Source of the DNA: a virus
IMG/VR virus record: IMGVR_UViG_3300044971_002313
Span: 1 to 27,471 of that record
Reading direction: 5' to 3' (one strand)
DNA: 27,471 bases
Both the position numbers and the translations under genes were made by a program. Of the stretch, positions 10,201 to 18,312 are shown piece by piece. The notes under the pieces were generated by a model that worked only from the letters and a program-made list of their open reading frames with translations, was not told the DNA's origin and made no database searches. Within the stretch, counting starts at the first letter, position 1, and every line of letters begins with the position of its first letter.

Positions 10201-12128
10201 GAAGAGTCGGCTTAGCACACTTAAAAGAATCTATCAAAGATGTATATAGTGGTGAGATAACTCTAATGGGAGATACGTCAATAAGGCCTCATGACCTAGT
10301 GTATATTACTGACTCTTACGAAAGAATGTATGGCATATTCGAAGTTGAACAAGTGGTGCACCACTTTACTCCAGAGATGGGGTTTGTTACCTCAGTTACG
10401 CCCAATGCATTTGTTAGCGTAAATGATCCAGCGAGATGGTTTGCATCAAGTTGGATTTCAAGAAGTATGTTTGCTCAAAGTTCCAGAGATCTGGCTAGAA
10501 GAATGATGTCTTCTGAAACAGCAAACTCTCTTATAGGATCAGATGGAACAGTTTCTATTGATAATTTGGCGCAGTCTTTAGGTCCACAAATGACTGGCGG
10601 ACTTATGTTCACTCATGGTCATTCAGCCTTAATTAAAGACATAATGGCCAACATAGCAGCCGACGCAATACCAGACCAAACAGAACAGATAAGGGCAAAG
10701 ATCAAAGCTTCAACAGGAAAGCAAGATGGGGATTTAGGCGGAGCAATAACAATGGTGGTTGGAAGTATGGCTCTTACCGCTGCTACCACTGCTTTGTCGG
10801 CAGCTTTTGCGCCATTTACCATGGGTACTTCATTGGCAATTGGATTCTCTGCAGGAGCAATTGCTAGCGACCTTGTTTGGAGCGCCTGGAAACATACTAG
10901 AGATAACGTATTAGATCAGCACGGTTGTTATGTTCAGTATTTAAATAAAAATGGTCAACCAATGGACGCTGGTTTATCTTTTAATCAAGGAATGGTCGTA
11001 GGAAGAGCGCATTCAAAAAAATTAATTCCACAACTTCTTGGAGTTAGAACTTCAGTCAGAACAGAAGATGGATACTCCTATGTAAGAAGTGATGATATAT
11101 TTAAGAGTATAGGATGGAAAGAAAAAGAAATCAATGACCTAGTAAGGCACATCAGTTTAGAAAACGCTATTGTAAGTGCTCAAATATTAAAGTATTCAGG
11201 AATTGGTCCAGAAAAAACTGGTTTTAATCAATTCTTTAAAGTAATAGGAACTGTTTCTCACGTGGTTGATGGTGACACATTTGATGTTGTTGACGCAATA
11301 ACTAATAAAACATTTAGAGTTAGATTTGAAGGCGTTAACACAAGTGAATTGGCACAGATCAACATCAACTCTGCACTAGAGGATACTCTCTTGTTAGAAG
11401 AAAGCGCAAAGATTTTTAATCCGCTATCCCCAGCAGGGCAAGCTTTGCTCTTCACCGCAGATGCCGTAGTGGGCAAGATGGTTGTTCTAAGAATAGCCGT
11501 GTCTCCAGACAATAGGGATATACTATCTGCTGAAGACTTAGAGGCAGGCGCAGAGGCTAACGATCCAGAAAGATATCAAAAGGCTACAAAATCTGGAAGA
11601 TGGCAAACAGATAGCGAAAGATATATGGCTACAATTTTTTATAGAACAGATTTAAACATAGAAACAACCGCAGTAGAAGATGTAAGAAAGCTTTTTGTTG
11701 ATAATGTTTCTTCCGCAGATATGGCACAAAAAGTAAAACAATTAATTAAAAAACGTTTTTATCCAAAATCTGCAATAGAAGCTAATTTTGATAAAATATA
11801 TAATAAGTTAATTAGTATGTCTAGTTTGAAAAACTATTTCTTTGATAGCGGACAAATTGATCCATTGTATGGAATGTCTGAATCAAATAAAAAAGCTTTC
11901 TCCGCACTAGTTGCTATACTAATACTATATAAGATCTATGACGTTGCTTCTCAGTGGCCTATGGTTGGCTGGGATGAATATTATAGCGATGGAACTCCGT
12001 ATACCTTAAACTGGGACTTAATAGAAAAAGGTCTTGCACAAGTATACACAAAGGGTCTCTTGTACGTGGATAGTCCAGCTGTTCAAGACGCATCAAGTTT
12101 AATTCCGACTGTTAGAAAGGTACCTTAA
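1276..12128 (+). CDS. Giant tail hub/baseplate protein with C-terminal SNase-like domain, 3615 codons, read through five CGG +1 shifts
   Basis: A single product from ATG 1276 (3 bases after the previous stop) to TAA 12126-12128 needs +1 shifts at CGG codons 21, 66, 75, 487 and 624. After them the length is exactly 3615 codons and the last 2991 need no shift. Visible regions: two related beta-rich domains at about 262-428 and 799-930, with matching STIPDYP and NTVPNYP motifs; a hub-type barrel at about 1414-1480 (RLKPGIRVHLRAGYG, then VFNGVITQVELGEIVTVTCQ), like gpD/gp27-class hub proteins; Ala/Gly-rich hydrophobic segments at about 1719-1756 and 3153-3207; a second barrel at about 2973-3053 (SIRPHDLVYITDSYERMYGI); and a staphylococcal-nuclease-like domain at about 3321-3454 (VVDGDTFDV, VRFEGVNTSE). 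It probably forms the centre of the baseplate. The family assignment is from pattern only. None of the internal segments after a shift has a good ribosome site, so separate genes are unlikely. Confidence 0.85.
1336..1339 (+). other. Recoding site 1: in-frame CGGA, +1 shift, codon 21 of the hub gene
   Basis: The ATG 1276 frame reads GCA TGG GCG CGG and would stop at TGA 1351 after 25 residues. Treating CGGA as four bases moves to the frame TAT CCC GAC GCT GAT, which stays open to the next site. The only CGG in frame before the stop is this one. Confidence 0.85.
1463..1500 (+). promoter_or_regulatory. RNA hairpin joining recoding sites 2 and 3
   Basis: Bases 1463-1472 can pair with 1491-1500 over 10 positions, two of them G-U, around an 18-base loop. 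The top pair uses the C of the first CGG (1472) and the bottom pair uses the C of the second CGG (1500). It may influence the ribosome at the two sites. Chance pairing cannot be excluded, and most other sites have no comparable stem. Confidence 0.4.
1472..1475 (+). other. Recoding site 2: in-frame CGGC, +1 shift, codon 66 of the hub gene
   Basis: The current frame reads TTA GCT CGG CAA and would stop at TAA 1511. The new frame, AAC TCT GTA AGT CTT, has stops at 1461 and 1467, so the switch must fall after those. CGG at 1472 is the only in-frame CGG in that interval. Confidence 0.88.
1500..1503 (+). other. Recoding site 3: in-frame CGGT followed by a zero-frame stop, codon 75 of the hub gene
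   Basis: The frame entered at site 2 reads CTA ACT CGG TGA. The following frame (GAT TCT ATA AGT GAT) has a stop at 1495, so the shift is confined to about 1498-1505. Reading CGGT as one unit gives GAT TCT next, and the frame is then open for over 1.2 kb. The CGG-TGA arrangement is like the shift-or-stop layout of bacterial release factor 2 mRNA, with a different codon. Confidence 0.9.
2737..2740 (+). other. Recoding site 4: in-frame CGGA, +1 shift, codon 487 of the hub gene
   Basis: The frame reads AAT TCA GAA CGG and would end at TAG 2761. After CGGA the frame continues GAA GAC GAC CAG TAT and is open to site 5. It lies in a hydrophilic, Ser/Asp/Gly-rich linker after the first beta-rich domain. 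Confidence 0.88.
3149..3152 (+). other. Recoding site 5: in-frame CGGC, +1 shift, codon 624 of the hub gene
   Basis: The frame reads ATT CAA GCT CGG and would end at TAA 3161. The next frame has a stop at 3126, so the shift is confined to about 3129-3163. After CGGC it reads GCA AGT TCT AAC GAC and stays open for nearly 9 kb to 12128. Another CGG at 3135 in this interval is out of frame. Confidence 0.9.
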
Positions 12129-12130
12129 AA

Positions 12131-14411
12131 ATGGCTTCTGATTTTAGTTTTAATTTAGAAGATCTATCAGATGGCAAGTCTATAGTATCTAAAATGAAAA
12201 GTTCTTTTTATCCCGAGAACCAACAAGTTGTAAAGGGCACTTCCTATGCAATGGAGGGAGAGGTCGGCAGAAGCTTAATGTCTAGAGACCCTGCAAAGAT
12301 AATCCAAGGAGATGGAGTCTTTAGAAACCCTGCTTTTGCTTTAGCTGGTTACGAACAAAATACTAAGTCAGCAATGCACACTGTAATATCTATGGGAGCA
12401 GATTTTGATGACGAAACAACAGTTATAGATCCAGACGATCCAACAAAAACCCTTAAAGGTTCTCAAGCTAGAATGGAAATAGCAAGAAAGTCAGTAATGT
12501 CAACTGGCTTTGCTCCTGGTGGATTTGAAAAATCAATGAATGCTTTTGTGGCAAGCAAGGTTAGCGTTTCGACAGGTGGAGATTCTGGAGCAGGAGCAAC
12601 TACAGGAGGAGCTGGAACCGGAACCGGAACTGTAACAACTTCTACTGGAGCCACACAGCCACACACAACAACGTCATACGGAACTTCCGGGGCTGCTGGA
12701 GTACTTAATGGCTCAACTAGAAAAATAGCTTTTGCTGAAGAAATGGACGTAAGAGAAAGAGTGGTATACGATCAAAAGGTTGGTCAATTACTAAAAAAAG
12801 CAAACTTTAAAACAGAAGGAACTGGAGATATAGCTGTATTTAGAGGTGGTTTTAAGTTAAGCTTTAATAAATCTGGAATGGTTAATGGAGTGACGTCTCA
12901 AGCCGCTAAAAAAAACCAACAGAACCTTGGAGGTCTTGGTTTTGAGATCCATCACAGTGGGTACTATGTTGAGCAAAATGGCAGGTATGTATATAAGGAA
13001 GATAAAATTACTGGACTAGGTAGTGGAGAAAAACAAATATTAATGTCTCCCACTCTAATAGAGTTCTTACTTAGAATAACTGATCATCTTTATATTATGG
13101 GTGACACTGGAGTTTGGAGAGGTATAGCTGGACCTAATTTTAGTAAACTAACTGCAAATAACAATGGAGTTAGTGACCATTCTTTTGGTAGAGGGTTTGA
13201 CATTAAAAAGATAGGATTAACTACAGCCAATGTTAGCTATGTTTTAAATAATCCAGTTCCTCCACCAGGAAAATACTTAGAAGCCTTAGACCTTTTTCTC
13301 TCCCATGTTGAACAGCTTCCCCAAGAGTTGCACCCTGATTTAATTGTGGTTAGTTCAGATTTAGAAACAGAGCTTGGAATAGTCGAAGGCCTAGAATCTT
13401 CTAGTTCTCCAATTAGAGTTAAACATCCAGACCTTGCACCATTTACTAATATTTACTGTGATAAAAACCATAGAAACCATATACACGTAAGTTGGAGTTC
13501 AGCAAGGTGTGGAAGTTATTCTCTTCCAGTCACAGCACCTCCAGCTACAACTGGCTCATCAGGTTCTGGTACTGTTTCAGCAGCAAGTGTTGGTTCTGCC
13601 CTTTCGGCACCAATGTTAGTAAAGTTAAAAAAAGAATACTATACTGGATTAGAAGATGCAGATACATTAACACCTCTTGATATATTTCAATTTTTATATA
13701 ATTATGGTGGATTTATAGCAGAAATAGCAGCAATATTTGCTGGTATAGCTGTAAGAGAAAGTAATTGTGTACCATTTGTAAATAATAGACAGCGGAGCAT
13801 TTGGACTATGGCAGTTCATTACTAGAACATCAGGAGGAGGAAAAGGTATTGTAAAAATTGTATCTCCAACTGAACAAAGAGTAAAGTGGTGGCACTTAGC
13901 TTATAAGAATTGGAAAGCAGAAAAACTACAGGATTCTAATGACCAAGCAGCTACATATTGTGACACCTTTATTAGAAAGAAACAGAATACAGATCCAGAA
14001 GGAACTAATGGATTAAGAAAGAAAAAGGGCGGAGCTGGAAGACAATATTATGACAGAAGAGCATTTGCCCCCATTAATCAAATATCTTTCCTAAGAACAA
14101 AAATAGGCAAAAGAACAGACGTTTCAGATATTGTTGGCTCTATGGATAATGGAACAAAAAATGGAATATTTGCTCCATGGGGAGCTGTTTATCTTGAACA
14201 TAGTTGGATGTCTGGATTAGATTACGAGATAATCAAAAAAGTTTTTACAGAAGGAACTGGTAGAGATTCTTCAGAGCTAGACACTTGGATTCTATCAAGT
14301 GTTCCAGCACAATCCGACGCTAGAAAAGTTGACACTACAGATCAATCTGGAAGACAAAAAATAGAAGTGTTTGTTAGAGATTCTAAAAAATATGATATTA
14401 TATATAAGTAA
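12131..14411 (+). CDS. Tail-associated lysin: M15-type peptidase plus lytic transglycosylase, 759 codons, one CGG +1 shift
   Basis: The start ATG 12131 lies 2 bases after the hub stop. Residues 1-140 are unassigned, followed by a Gly/Thr-rich linker at about 150-185. An M15 (VanY-like) zinc peptidase is indicated by SDHSFGRGFD at 348-357 and NHIHVSW at 449-455, giving likely ligands H350, D357 and H452. A lysozyme-like transglycosylase starts at AVRESN (probable catalytic E543) and continues with AFGLWQ (556-561). The in-frame CGG at 13793 is codon 555, between these two motifs. Without the shift translation stops at TAG 13823 after 564 residues and loses GLWQ and about 200 residues more. With it, the frame runs to TAA 14409-14411. 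The protein probably cuts peptide and glycan bonds of the cell wall during DNA entry. Placement between hub and spike genes supports that role. Confidence 0.87.
13793..13796 (+). other. Recoding site 6: in-frame CGGA, +1 shift, codon 555 of the lysin gene
   Basis: The frame reads AAT AGA CAG CGG and would end at TAG 13823. The next frame has a stop at 13779, so the shift is confined to about 13782-13825. After CGGA it reads GCA TTT GGA CTA TGG CAG, restoring the conserved AFGLWQ motif of the transglycosylase fold. This motif gives protein-level support that the shifted frame is the real one. Confidence 0.93.
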
Positions 14412-14422
14412 AGGATATTTTT

Positions 14423-14788
14423 ATGGCAATTAATTATCCAAAATTTGATCAAAAAATAAATAGCTTAATTCAAGACTCCAAAATGCAGGAGTCAAAAACA
14501 AGACCAGGAACTATAATGGTATTTGATAAAATGTCAAATACTGCAACAATTGTTCTAGACGAAAAGTTTGGAGGTACAATTGGCGACATAATAGACCGAG
14601 TCCCTTGTCCATTCACCTATGGGCTCCAATCTGTAGCGCCTCATCCTGGAACTAGGTGTGTAGTCGCATTTAGAAACGACTCAGAAAGAGATCCGTATGT
14701 AGTGTCTATTATTGCAGACGCTTTTGACACTGCAAAAACTATAAGAAACAATTCAGTAAATACTGGAATACCAAAGTTTATGATTTAA
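14423..14788 (+). CDS. Baseplate spike OB-fold protein (gpV/gp5 N-terminal domain class)
   Basis: This 121-residue protein has the pattern of the OB-fold domain at the base of contractile-tail spikes: a motif near residues 66-83 (YGLQSVAPHPGTRCVVAF), then RDPYVVSII before the C-terminal tail. In such proteins the domain joins the hub to the membrane-piercing spike. It lacks the repeats of a long spike, so the needle part may be supplied by the next gene. It has the clearest ribosome site so far, AAGGA at 14411-14415, seven bases before ATG 14423. It contains no CGG. The family is assigned from motif pattern only, but the order lysin, OB protein, gp25, J is typical for baseplate clusters. Confidence 0.75.
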   Translation: MAINYPKFDQKINSLIQDSKMQESKTRPGTIMVFDKMSNTATIVLDEKFGGTIGDIIDRVPCPFTYGLQSVAPHPGTRCVVAFRNDSERDPYVVSIIADAFDTAKTIRNNSVNTGIPKFMI

Positions 14789-14789
14789 T

Positions 14790-15473
14790 ATGATAGAAGA
14801 ACCAATAGATAGGGCTAGACAGCCCTTTAATGAAATTACAGAGTTAAAAAAAAGAAAAGAATTTTCTACAAGAGAAGTTGGGATTAATCATCCAGACAAT
14901 AAAGGCTTTATAAGAATTAATGATTCTGGAGAAATAGAAATTTTTGCAGCTCCTGGAATAGGTATTGTAATCAGCCCAAGTACTAGGGCTATATCTTTTT
15001 TTGCAGATTCTATTAAATTTTATAGCAGGGAAGATGATGGCCTAAAGTGGAATAACTCTTCTTTTAACCCGGCCTCTGATGTGTATAATGAGCCAGCCTT
15101 GATTAAAACTAGTGACTTTTATAATAATCCAGCTTTTTATAAAGTTAGTCATTATTTAAATAATTTAGACGAACTTGATGAGATAGAATCGGTTTCTCCC
15201 ATTACTATAGGTGGTGACTCTGGTTTAGGTTTAGTTCCTGGACAAGAGGGTGATTTCTTTACTCCAGCAGTTGAGCCAGAGCTAAGTGAGTCGGATCAAG
15301 CTTTGCTAGAAAATTATATGAAAACGCATTCTGATACTGAAATTAGAATGTTAAAATATTTATTAATAAATGGATATTCTTTTTCAGAAGCTTCTAAAAA
15401 AGTTGAAAACAACGACTATCAAGTCGGAAATAATATGGAAGATTTTCCTTGGATAGAAAATGATTTGGAATAA
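14790..15473 (+). CDS. Spike-associated baseplate protein, function inferred from position
   Basis: The 227-residue protein starts at ATG 14790, one base after the previous stop, so the two are probably translationally coupled. Residues about 45-75 form alternating short strands (GFIRINDSGEIEIFAAPGIG, then SFFADSIKFYS), a pattern seen in the stacked-strand stalks of phage spikes. The segment LKWNNSSFNPAS follows. The second half is acidic, and the last 70 residues look helical (SESDQALLENYMKTHSDTEI). I do not recognise a named family. It may extend the spike or link it to the wedge proteins. All four CGG triplets (15070, 15190, 15292, 15425) are out of frame. Confidence 0.65.
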   Translation: MIEEPIDRARQPFNEITELKKRKEFSTREVGINHPDNKGFIRINDSGEIEIFAAPGIGIVISPSTRAISFFADSIKFYSREDDGLKWNNSSFNPASDVYNEPALIKTSDFYNNPAFYKVSHYLNNLDELDEIESVSPITIGGDSGLGLVPGQEGDFFTPAVEPELSESDQALLENYMKTHSDTEIRMLKYLLINGYSFSEASKKVENNDYQVGNNMEDFPWIENDLE

Positions 15474-15475
15474 AT

Positions 15476-15850
15476 ATGTCTGACTTTTACCTAGATCTTT
15501 CTGGTGATTTAAAAATATCTCCAAACAAAGATATCGCAATGGTTCAAAGTAGATCTCAAAATGATATACAACAGATATACCTTAGGTTAATGACCGAGCC
15601 CGGAGATTTTTATATTTATCCAAAACTAGGAACAGAGTTAAATGTGCTGTACGGAATGCCTCAAAGTCAGGCAACCGGAGAGATGGGTAAGCGCTTAATA
15701 AGACAGGCCCTTTTGAGAGAAAATGTTTTTGCAGATAGAAAGATATCTATTACAGCAGTGCCAACGTCAAATAACTCTATAAGGTTTGATGTTCACATAG
15801 AGGATAACTCAGTGGATCCAATCACAATATCTGTAACGCAAGAAATATAA
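15476..15850 (+). CDS. gp25-like baseplate wedge protein
   Basis: Length (124 residues) and pattern match the T4 gp25 / P2 gpW family of baseplate wedge proteins, which link the wedges to the tail sheath. The first part carries DLSGDLKISPNKDIAMVQ, followed by the conserved stretch near 35-56 (YLRLMTEPGDFYIYPKLGTE) and a helix with MGKRLIRQALLREN. The C-terminal half is the beta-rich end usual for the family. The gene starts 2 bases after the preceding stop and is followed by the J-like gene, the common order in contractile-tail phages. This is the best indication, together with the next gene, that the tail contracts. Three CGG triplets are out of frame. Confidence 0.88.
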   Translation: MSDFYLDLSGDLKISPNKDIAMVQSRSQNDIQQIYLRLMTEPGDFYIYPKLGTELNVLYGMPQSQATGEMGKRLIRQALLRENVFADRKISITAVPTSNNSIRFDVHIEDNSVDPITISVTQEI

Positions 15851-15864
15851 TATAGGAGACAAAA

Positions 15865-17034
15865 ATGCCAGTGGTGTATAGCAAAACAAAAGATCAGATA
15901 CTATCAAAGATATTATCTTCACTTCAGCAAAACGCTGGCATAACAGCTACCTATCCAGGCTCAGTTGCAAGAGCTTTAGCAGAATCAATGGCTGTTGAAA
16001 TCGGAGATCTTTATGAGGCTATTAGATTCAGCGTTGAACAAACATCATTATCAACGGCATCAGGAAGATCTCTTGACCTAATTGGTGATCTATATGGGGT
16101 ATTTCGCAGATCTGTTTCAGAAGACCTTCAGCAGGAAAGAGCAAGCTTTAACCTATCCTTTTATATAGATGGTCCACATTCATCTAACATTATCATACCT
16201 AAGGATACGCTTATATATAATAATGTTACAGATTTTTCTACGGTTCAATATCAGTATAGGTTGGTAGACAGCGCAACAATCATTGCAGGAACCACTAGAG
16301 CATTTGGTAGAGTTATTCCTAACTTTACCAGTACAGACTTCACTGCTTCAAAAAATACTTTAACTCAACATAACTACATTCCACCAAGTGGATTAATAGT
16401 TTACTGCACAAATACAAAAGAAGTATATTCTATGGTCAACATGGAATCTGATGACATGTATAGAAAGAGAATAGTTAAGGCAATAAAAGCTAATTCATTT
16501 GGAACGGCAGAATCTCTTAGATTAAGAGCATTGGGCGTCCAAGGAGTTAGAGACGTAAGAGTTAGAGAGTCAAGCTATGGTCTTGGTTCATGTGACATAA
16601 TAGTTGTTCCAGAGTCTCAAAGAGTTACAGCTAATTTGGTCACAAGCATTTTTAACTCTTTATCAGAAGCTAAGCCTGTAGGTATTAAGTTGAATGTAAG
16701 GATTGCCGAAAGGGCTCCAGTTCATCTTGCAGTTAGCGTGGTTCTTCCTACTGGAATTAGCACCTCTACTGCAACTGGAATTGAGAACCAAATATCTCTT
16801 TTTTTAAGATCTTACTTGAATTCTAAAACAATTGGTGATAGTATATCTAATGGAGACATTGAAGGAATAGTTAGATCAGCATCTGATTTGGTTAAATCGG
16901 TGAATGTTTTGAGCGTTTCAGTAAATGGTCAAGAAGTGCCAAAAGGTATTTTTACAATAAATGATGATAGACAGTACATGGTAGCTGGATCTGTGTCAGT
17001 ATTTTCTGTTATAATGTCTTCTATAACTTATTAA
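15865..17034 (+). CDS. Baseplate J-like (Mu gp47 / P2 gpJ class) protein
   Basis: The 389-residue product has the typical features of baseplate J proteins. An N-terminal helical region contains YPGSVARALAESMAVEIG from about residue 31, followed by SLDLIGDLYGVFR, a central region with DMYRKRIVKAIKANSFGTAE, and a C-terminal region with ISNGDIEGIVRSASDLV. These proteins form the outer part of each wedge. It has a good ribosome site, AGGAG at 15854-15858, six bases before ATG 15865. The CGC at 16105 is in frame and read as arginine with no shift, a useful contrast with CGG. Five CGG triplets occur here, none in frame. Confidence 0.9.
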   Translation: MPVVYSKTKDQILSKILSSLQQNAGITATYPGSVARALAESMAVEIGDLYEAIRFSVEQTSLSTASGRSLDLIGDLYGVFRRSVSEDLQQERASFNLSFYIDGPHSSNIIIPKDTLIYNNVTDFSTVQYQYRLVDSATIIAGTTRAFGRVIPNFTSTDFTASKNTLTQHNYIPPSGLIVYCTNTKEVYSMVNMESDDMYRKRIVKAIKANSFGTAESLRLRALGVQGVRDVRVRESSYGLGSCDIIVVPESQRVTANLVTSIFNSLSEAKPVGIKLNVRIAERAPVHLAVSVVLPTGISTSTATGIENQISLFLRSYLNSKTIGDSISNGDIEGIVRSASDLVKSVNVLSVSVNGQEVPKGIFTINDDRQYMVAGSVSVFSVIMSSITY

Positions 17035-17044
17035 ACAGAAAGTG

Positions 17045-18295
17045 ATGTACATGAAAGAAAAGTACTTTCTTGTCACCAACAAGTCTATTGTAAAAGCAAA
17101 AAATATGACTCATGCAAAAGCATTAATTGGTGGCGACGATAGCGTTCCTGGCAGCATTATGACAGATAATGCAACCGCAAGAGAGGTTGATGAAGAGAAT
17201 GCCTCTTCATATTTTTCTGTAATTTCAGAAGAAGATTCTTTTGAAGATCAATACGAAGACTACCCAGAAGTTGCTTCAGCGGCTTCATCAATACCAGCTT
17301 CTACTGTCGACTTTTTAAGATCAGAAAACAAAAGACTTGCTCGTCTAGTCGATAGATATAAGAATGTTAGAGACGAAGCAGGGCACATTGTCTATCAGGC
17401 TGCATACGATGCATTTAACGAATTTGAACTGCCAAAGATACCAAAGCCTTCATTTCCAAAGTCTTCGTCAACATCAGAAACTGCAGTAGCTGTACTGGCA
17501 GACTGGCAGATGGGCAAAGTTACTCCAGATTACAATACAGAGGTCCTAGCTAAAAGAATGGACCTCTACATGGATAAGCTGATTGAGATTACAAACATAC
17601 AAAGAACTCACCATCCAGTTAAGAACCTTCATGTTTGGATACTCGGAGATATAGTAGAAGGTGAAGAAATATTTCCAGGACAAAGCCACCTTATTGACTC
17701 TGGGATATATCGACAAGTTGGAGTTAATGGCCCAAAGATTCTTGGCAACTTCCTTAAGACCGCCCTTGAACACTTTGAGCACGTACACGTAACTGCTGTA
17801 ATAGGTAATCACGGTGCCGTAGGTGGACGCATGAGAAAGCAGCACGACCCAGAAACAAACATGGACAGACTATTGTATAAGATCTGTGAAATGATTTTTG
17901 AGTCTGAAGAAAGAATTTCTTTTAATATTCCAGATGGAAAAGGCGAAAGAAACTGGTATGCAGTTGACTATATTGGTTCTTATGGAACATTATTAATTCA
18001 TGGTGACCAAATGCCATCACCAAGCGCTACTCACGGTTACTATAAGAAGGTAATGGGATGGAAAGACGGTGCTATTCCTGAACGTTTTGACGATGTATTC
18101 ATGGGACATTATCATCAGCAGGCTAAGATGACCCTTGGAAGTACTATATTAAGAGTCTCTGGCTCTCCAGAAAGCTACAACACATATGCACAAGAATACT
18201 TCCATTCCATGAGTAGACCATGCCAGCATCTAATGTTTGTTCACCCTGACAATGGAGTAACTTCCGAATATTCAATATGGCTTGATTCAGTATAG
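17045..18295 (+). CDS. Calcineurin-like metallophosphoesterase
   Basis: The 416-residue protein has the metal-binding motifs of metallophosphoesterases in order: ADWQMGK with D153, LGDIVEGE with D202, IGNHGAVGG with N255 and H256, IHGD with H319, and MGHYHQQ with H355 and H357. The usual D-x-H of the first motif is D-W-Q here. The N-terminal 140 residues include a possible coiled segment (RSENKRLARLVDRYKNVRDE) and no known domain. The substrate could be nucleic acid or a small phosphoester; sequence does not decide. It sits between baseplate J and a large tail gene, so it is probably expressed late. A GTG at 17042 and ATGs at 17045 and 17051 compete as starts; no strong ribosome site decides. 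In-frame CGT, CGC and CGA are read normally. Five CGG triplets are out of frame. Confidence 0.88.
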   Translation: MYMKEKYFLVTNKSIVKAKNMTHAKALIGGDDSVPGSIMTDNATAREVDEENASSYFSVISEEDSFEDQYEDYPEVASAASSIPASTVDFLRSENKRLARLVDRYKNVRDEAGHIVYQAAYDAFNEFELPKIPKPSFPKSSSTSETAVAVLADWQMGKVTPDYNTEVLAKRMDLYMDKLIEITNIQRTHHPVKNLHVWILGDIVEGEEIFPGQSHLIDSGIYRQVGVNGPKILGNFLKTALEHFEHVHVTAVIGNHGAVGGRMRKQHDPETNMDRLLYKICEMIFESEERISFNIPDGKGERNWYAVDYIGSYGTLLIHGDQMPSPSATHGYYKKVMGWKDGAIPERFDDVFMGHYHQQAKMTLGSTILRVSGSPESYNTYAQEYFHSMSRPCQHLMFVHPDNGVTSEYSIWLDSV

Positions 18296-18312
18296 GAATA
18301 TATATATAAAAA

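Noticed and set aside
4433-11512. Reverse-strand open frames within the hub gene, and similar ones at 12463-12666, 17546-17845, 18949-19191, 20482-20685, 21915-22139, 25357-25554 and 26999-27205
   Set aside because: They are short, lie wholly inside strongly coding + strand genes, have no recognisable domains and no ribosome sites; they are shadows of the real genes.
1276-14411. Introns, inteins or ribosome bypassing to explain the breaks
   Set aside because: The overlaps between open frames are only a few to some tens of bases and no extra sequence needs removal; one base per site suffices.
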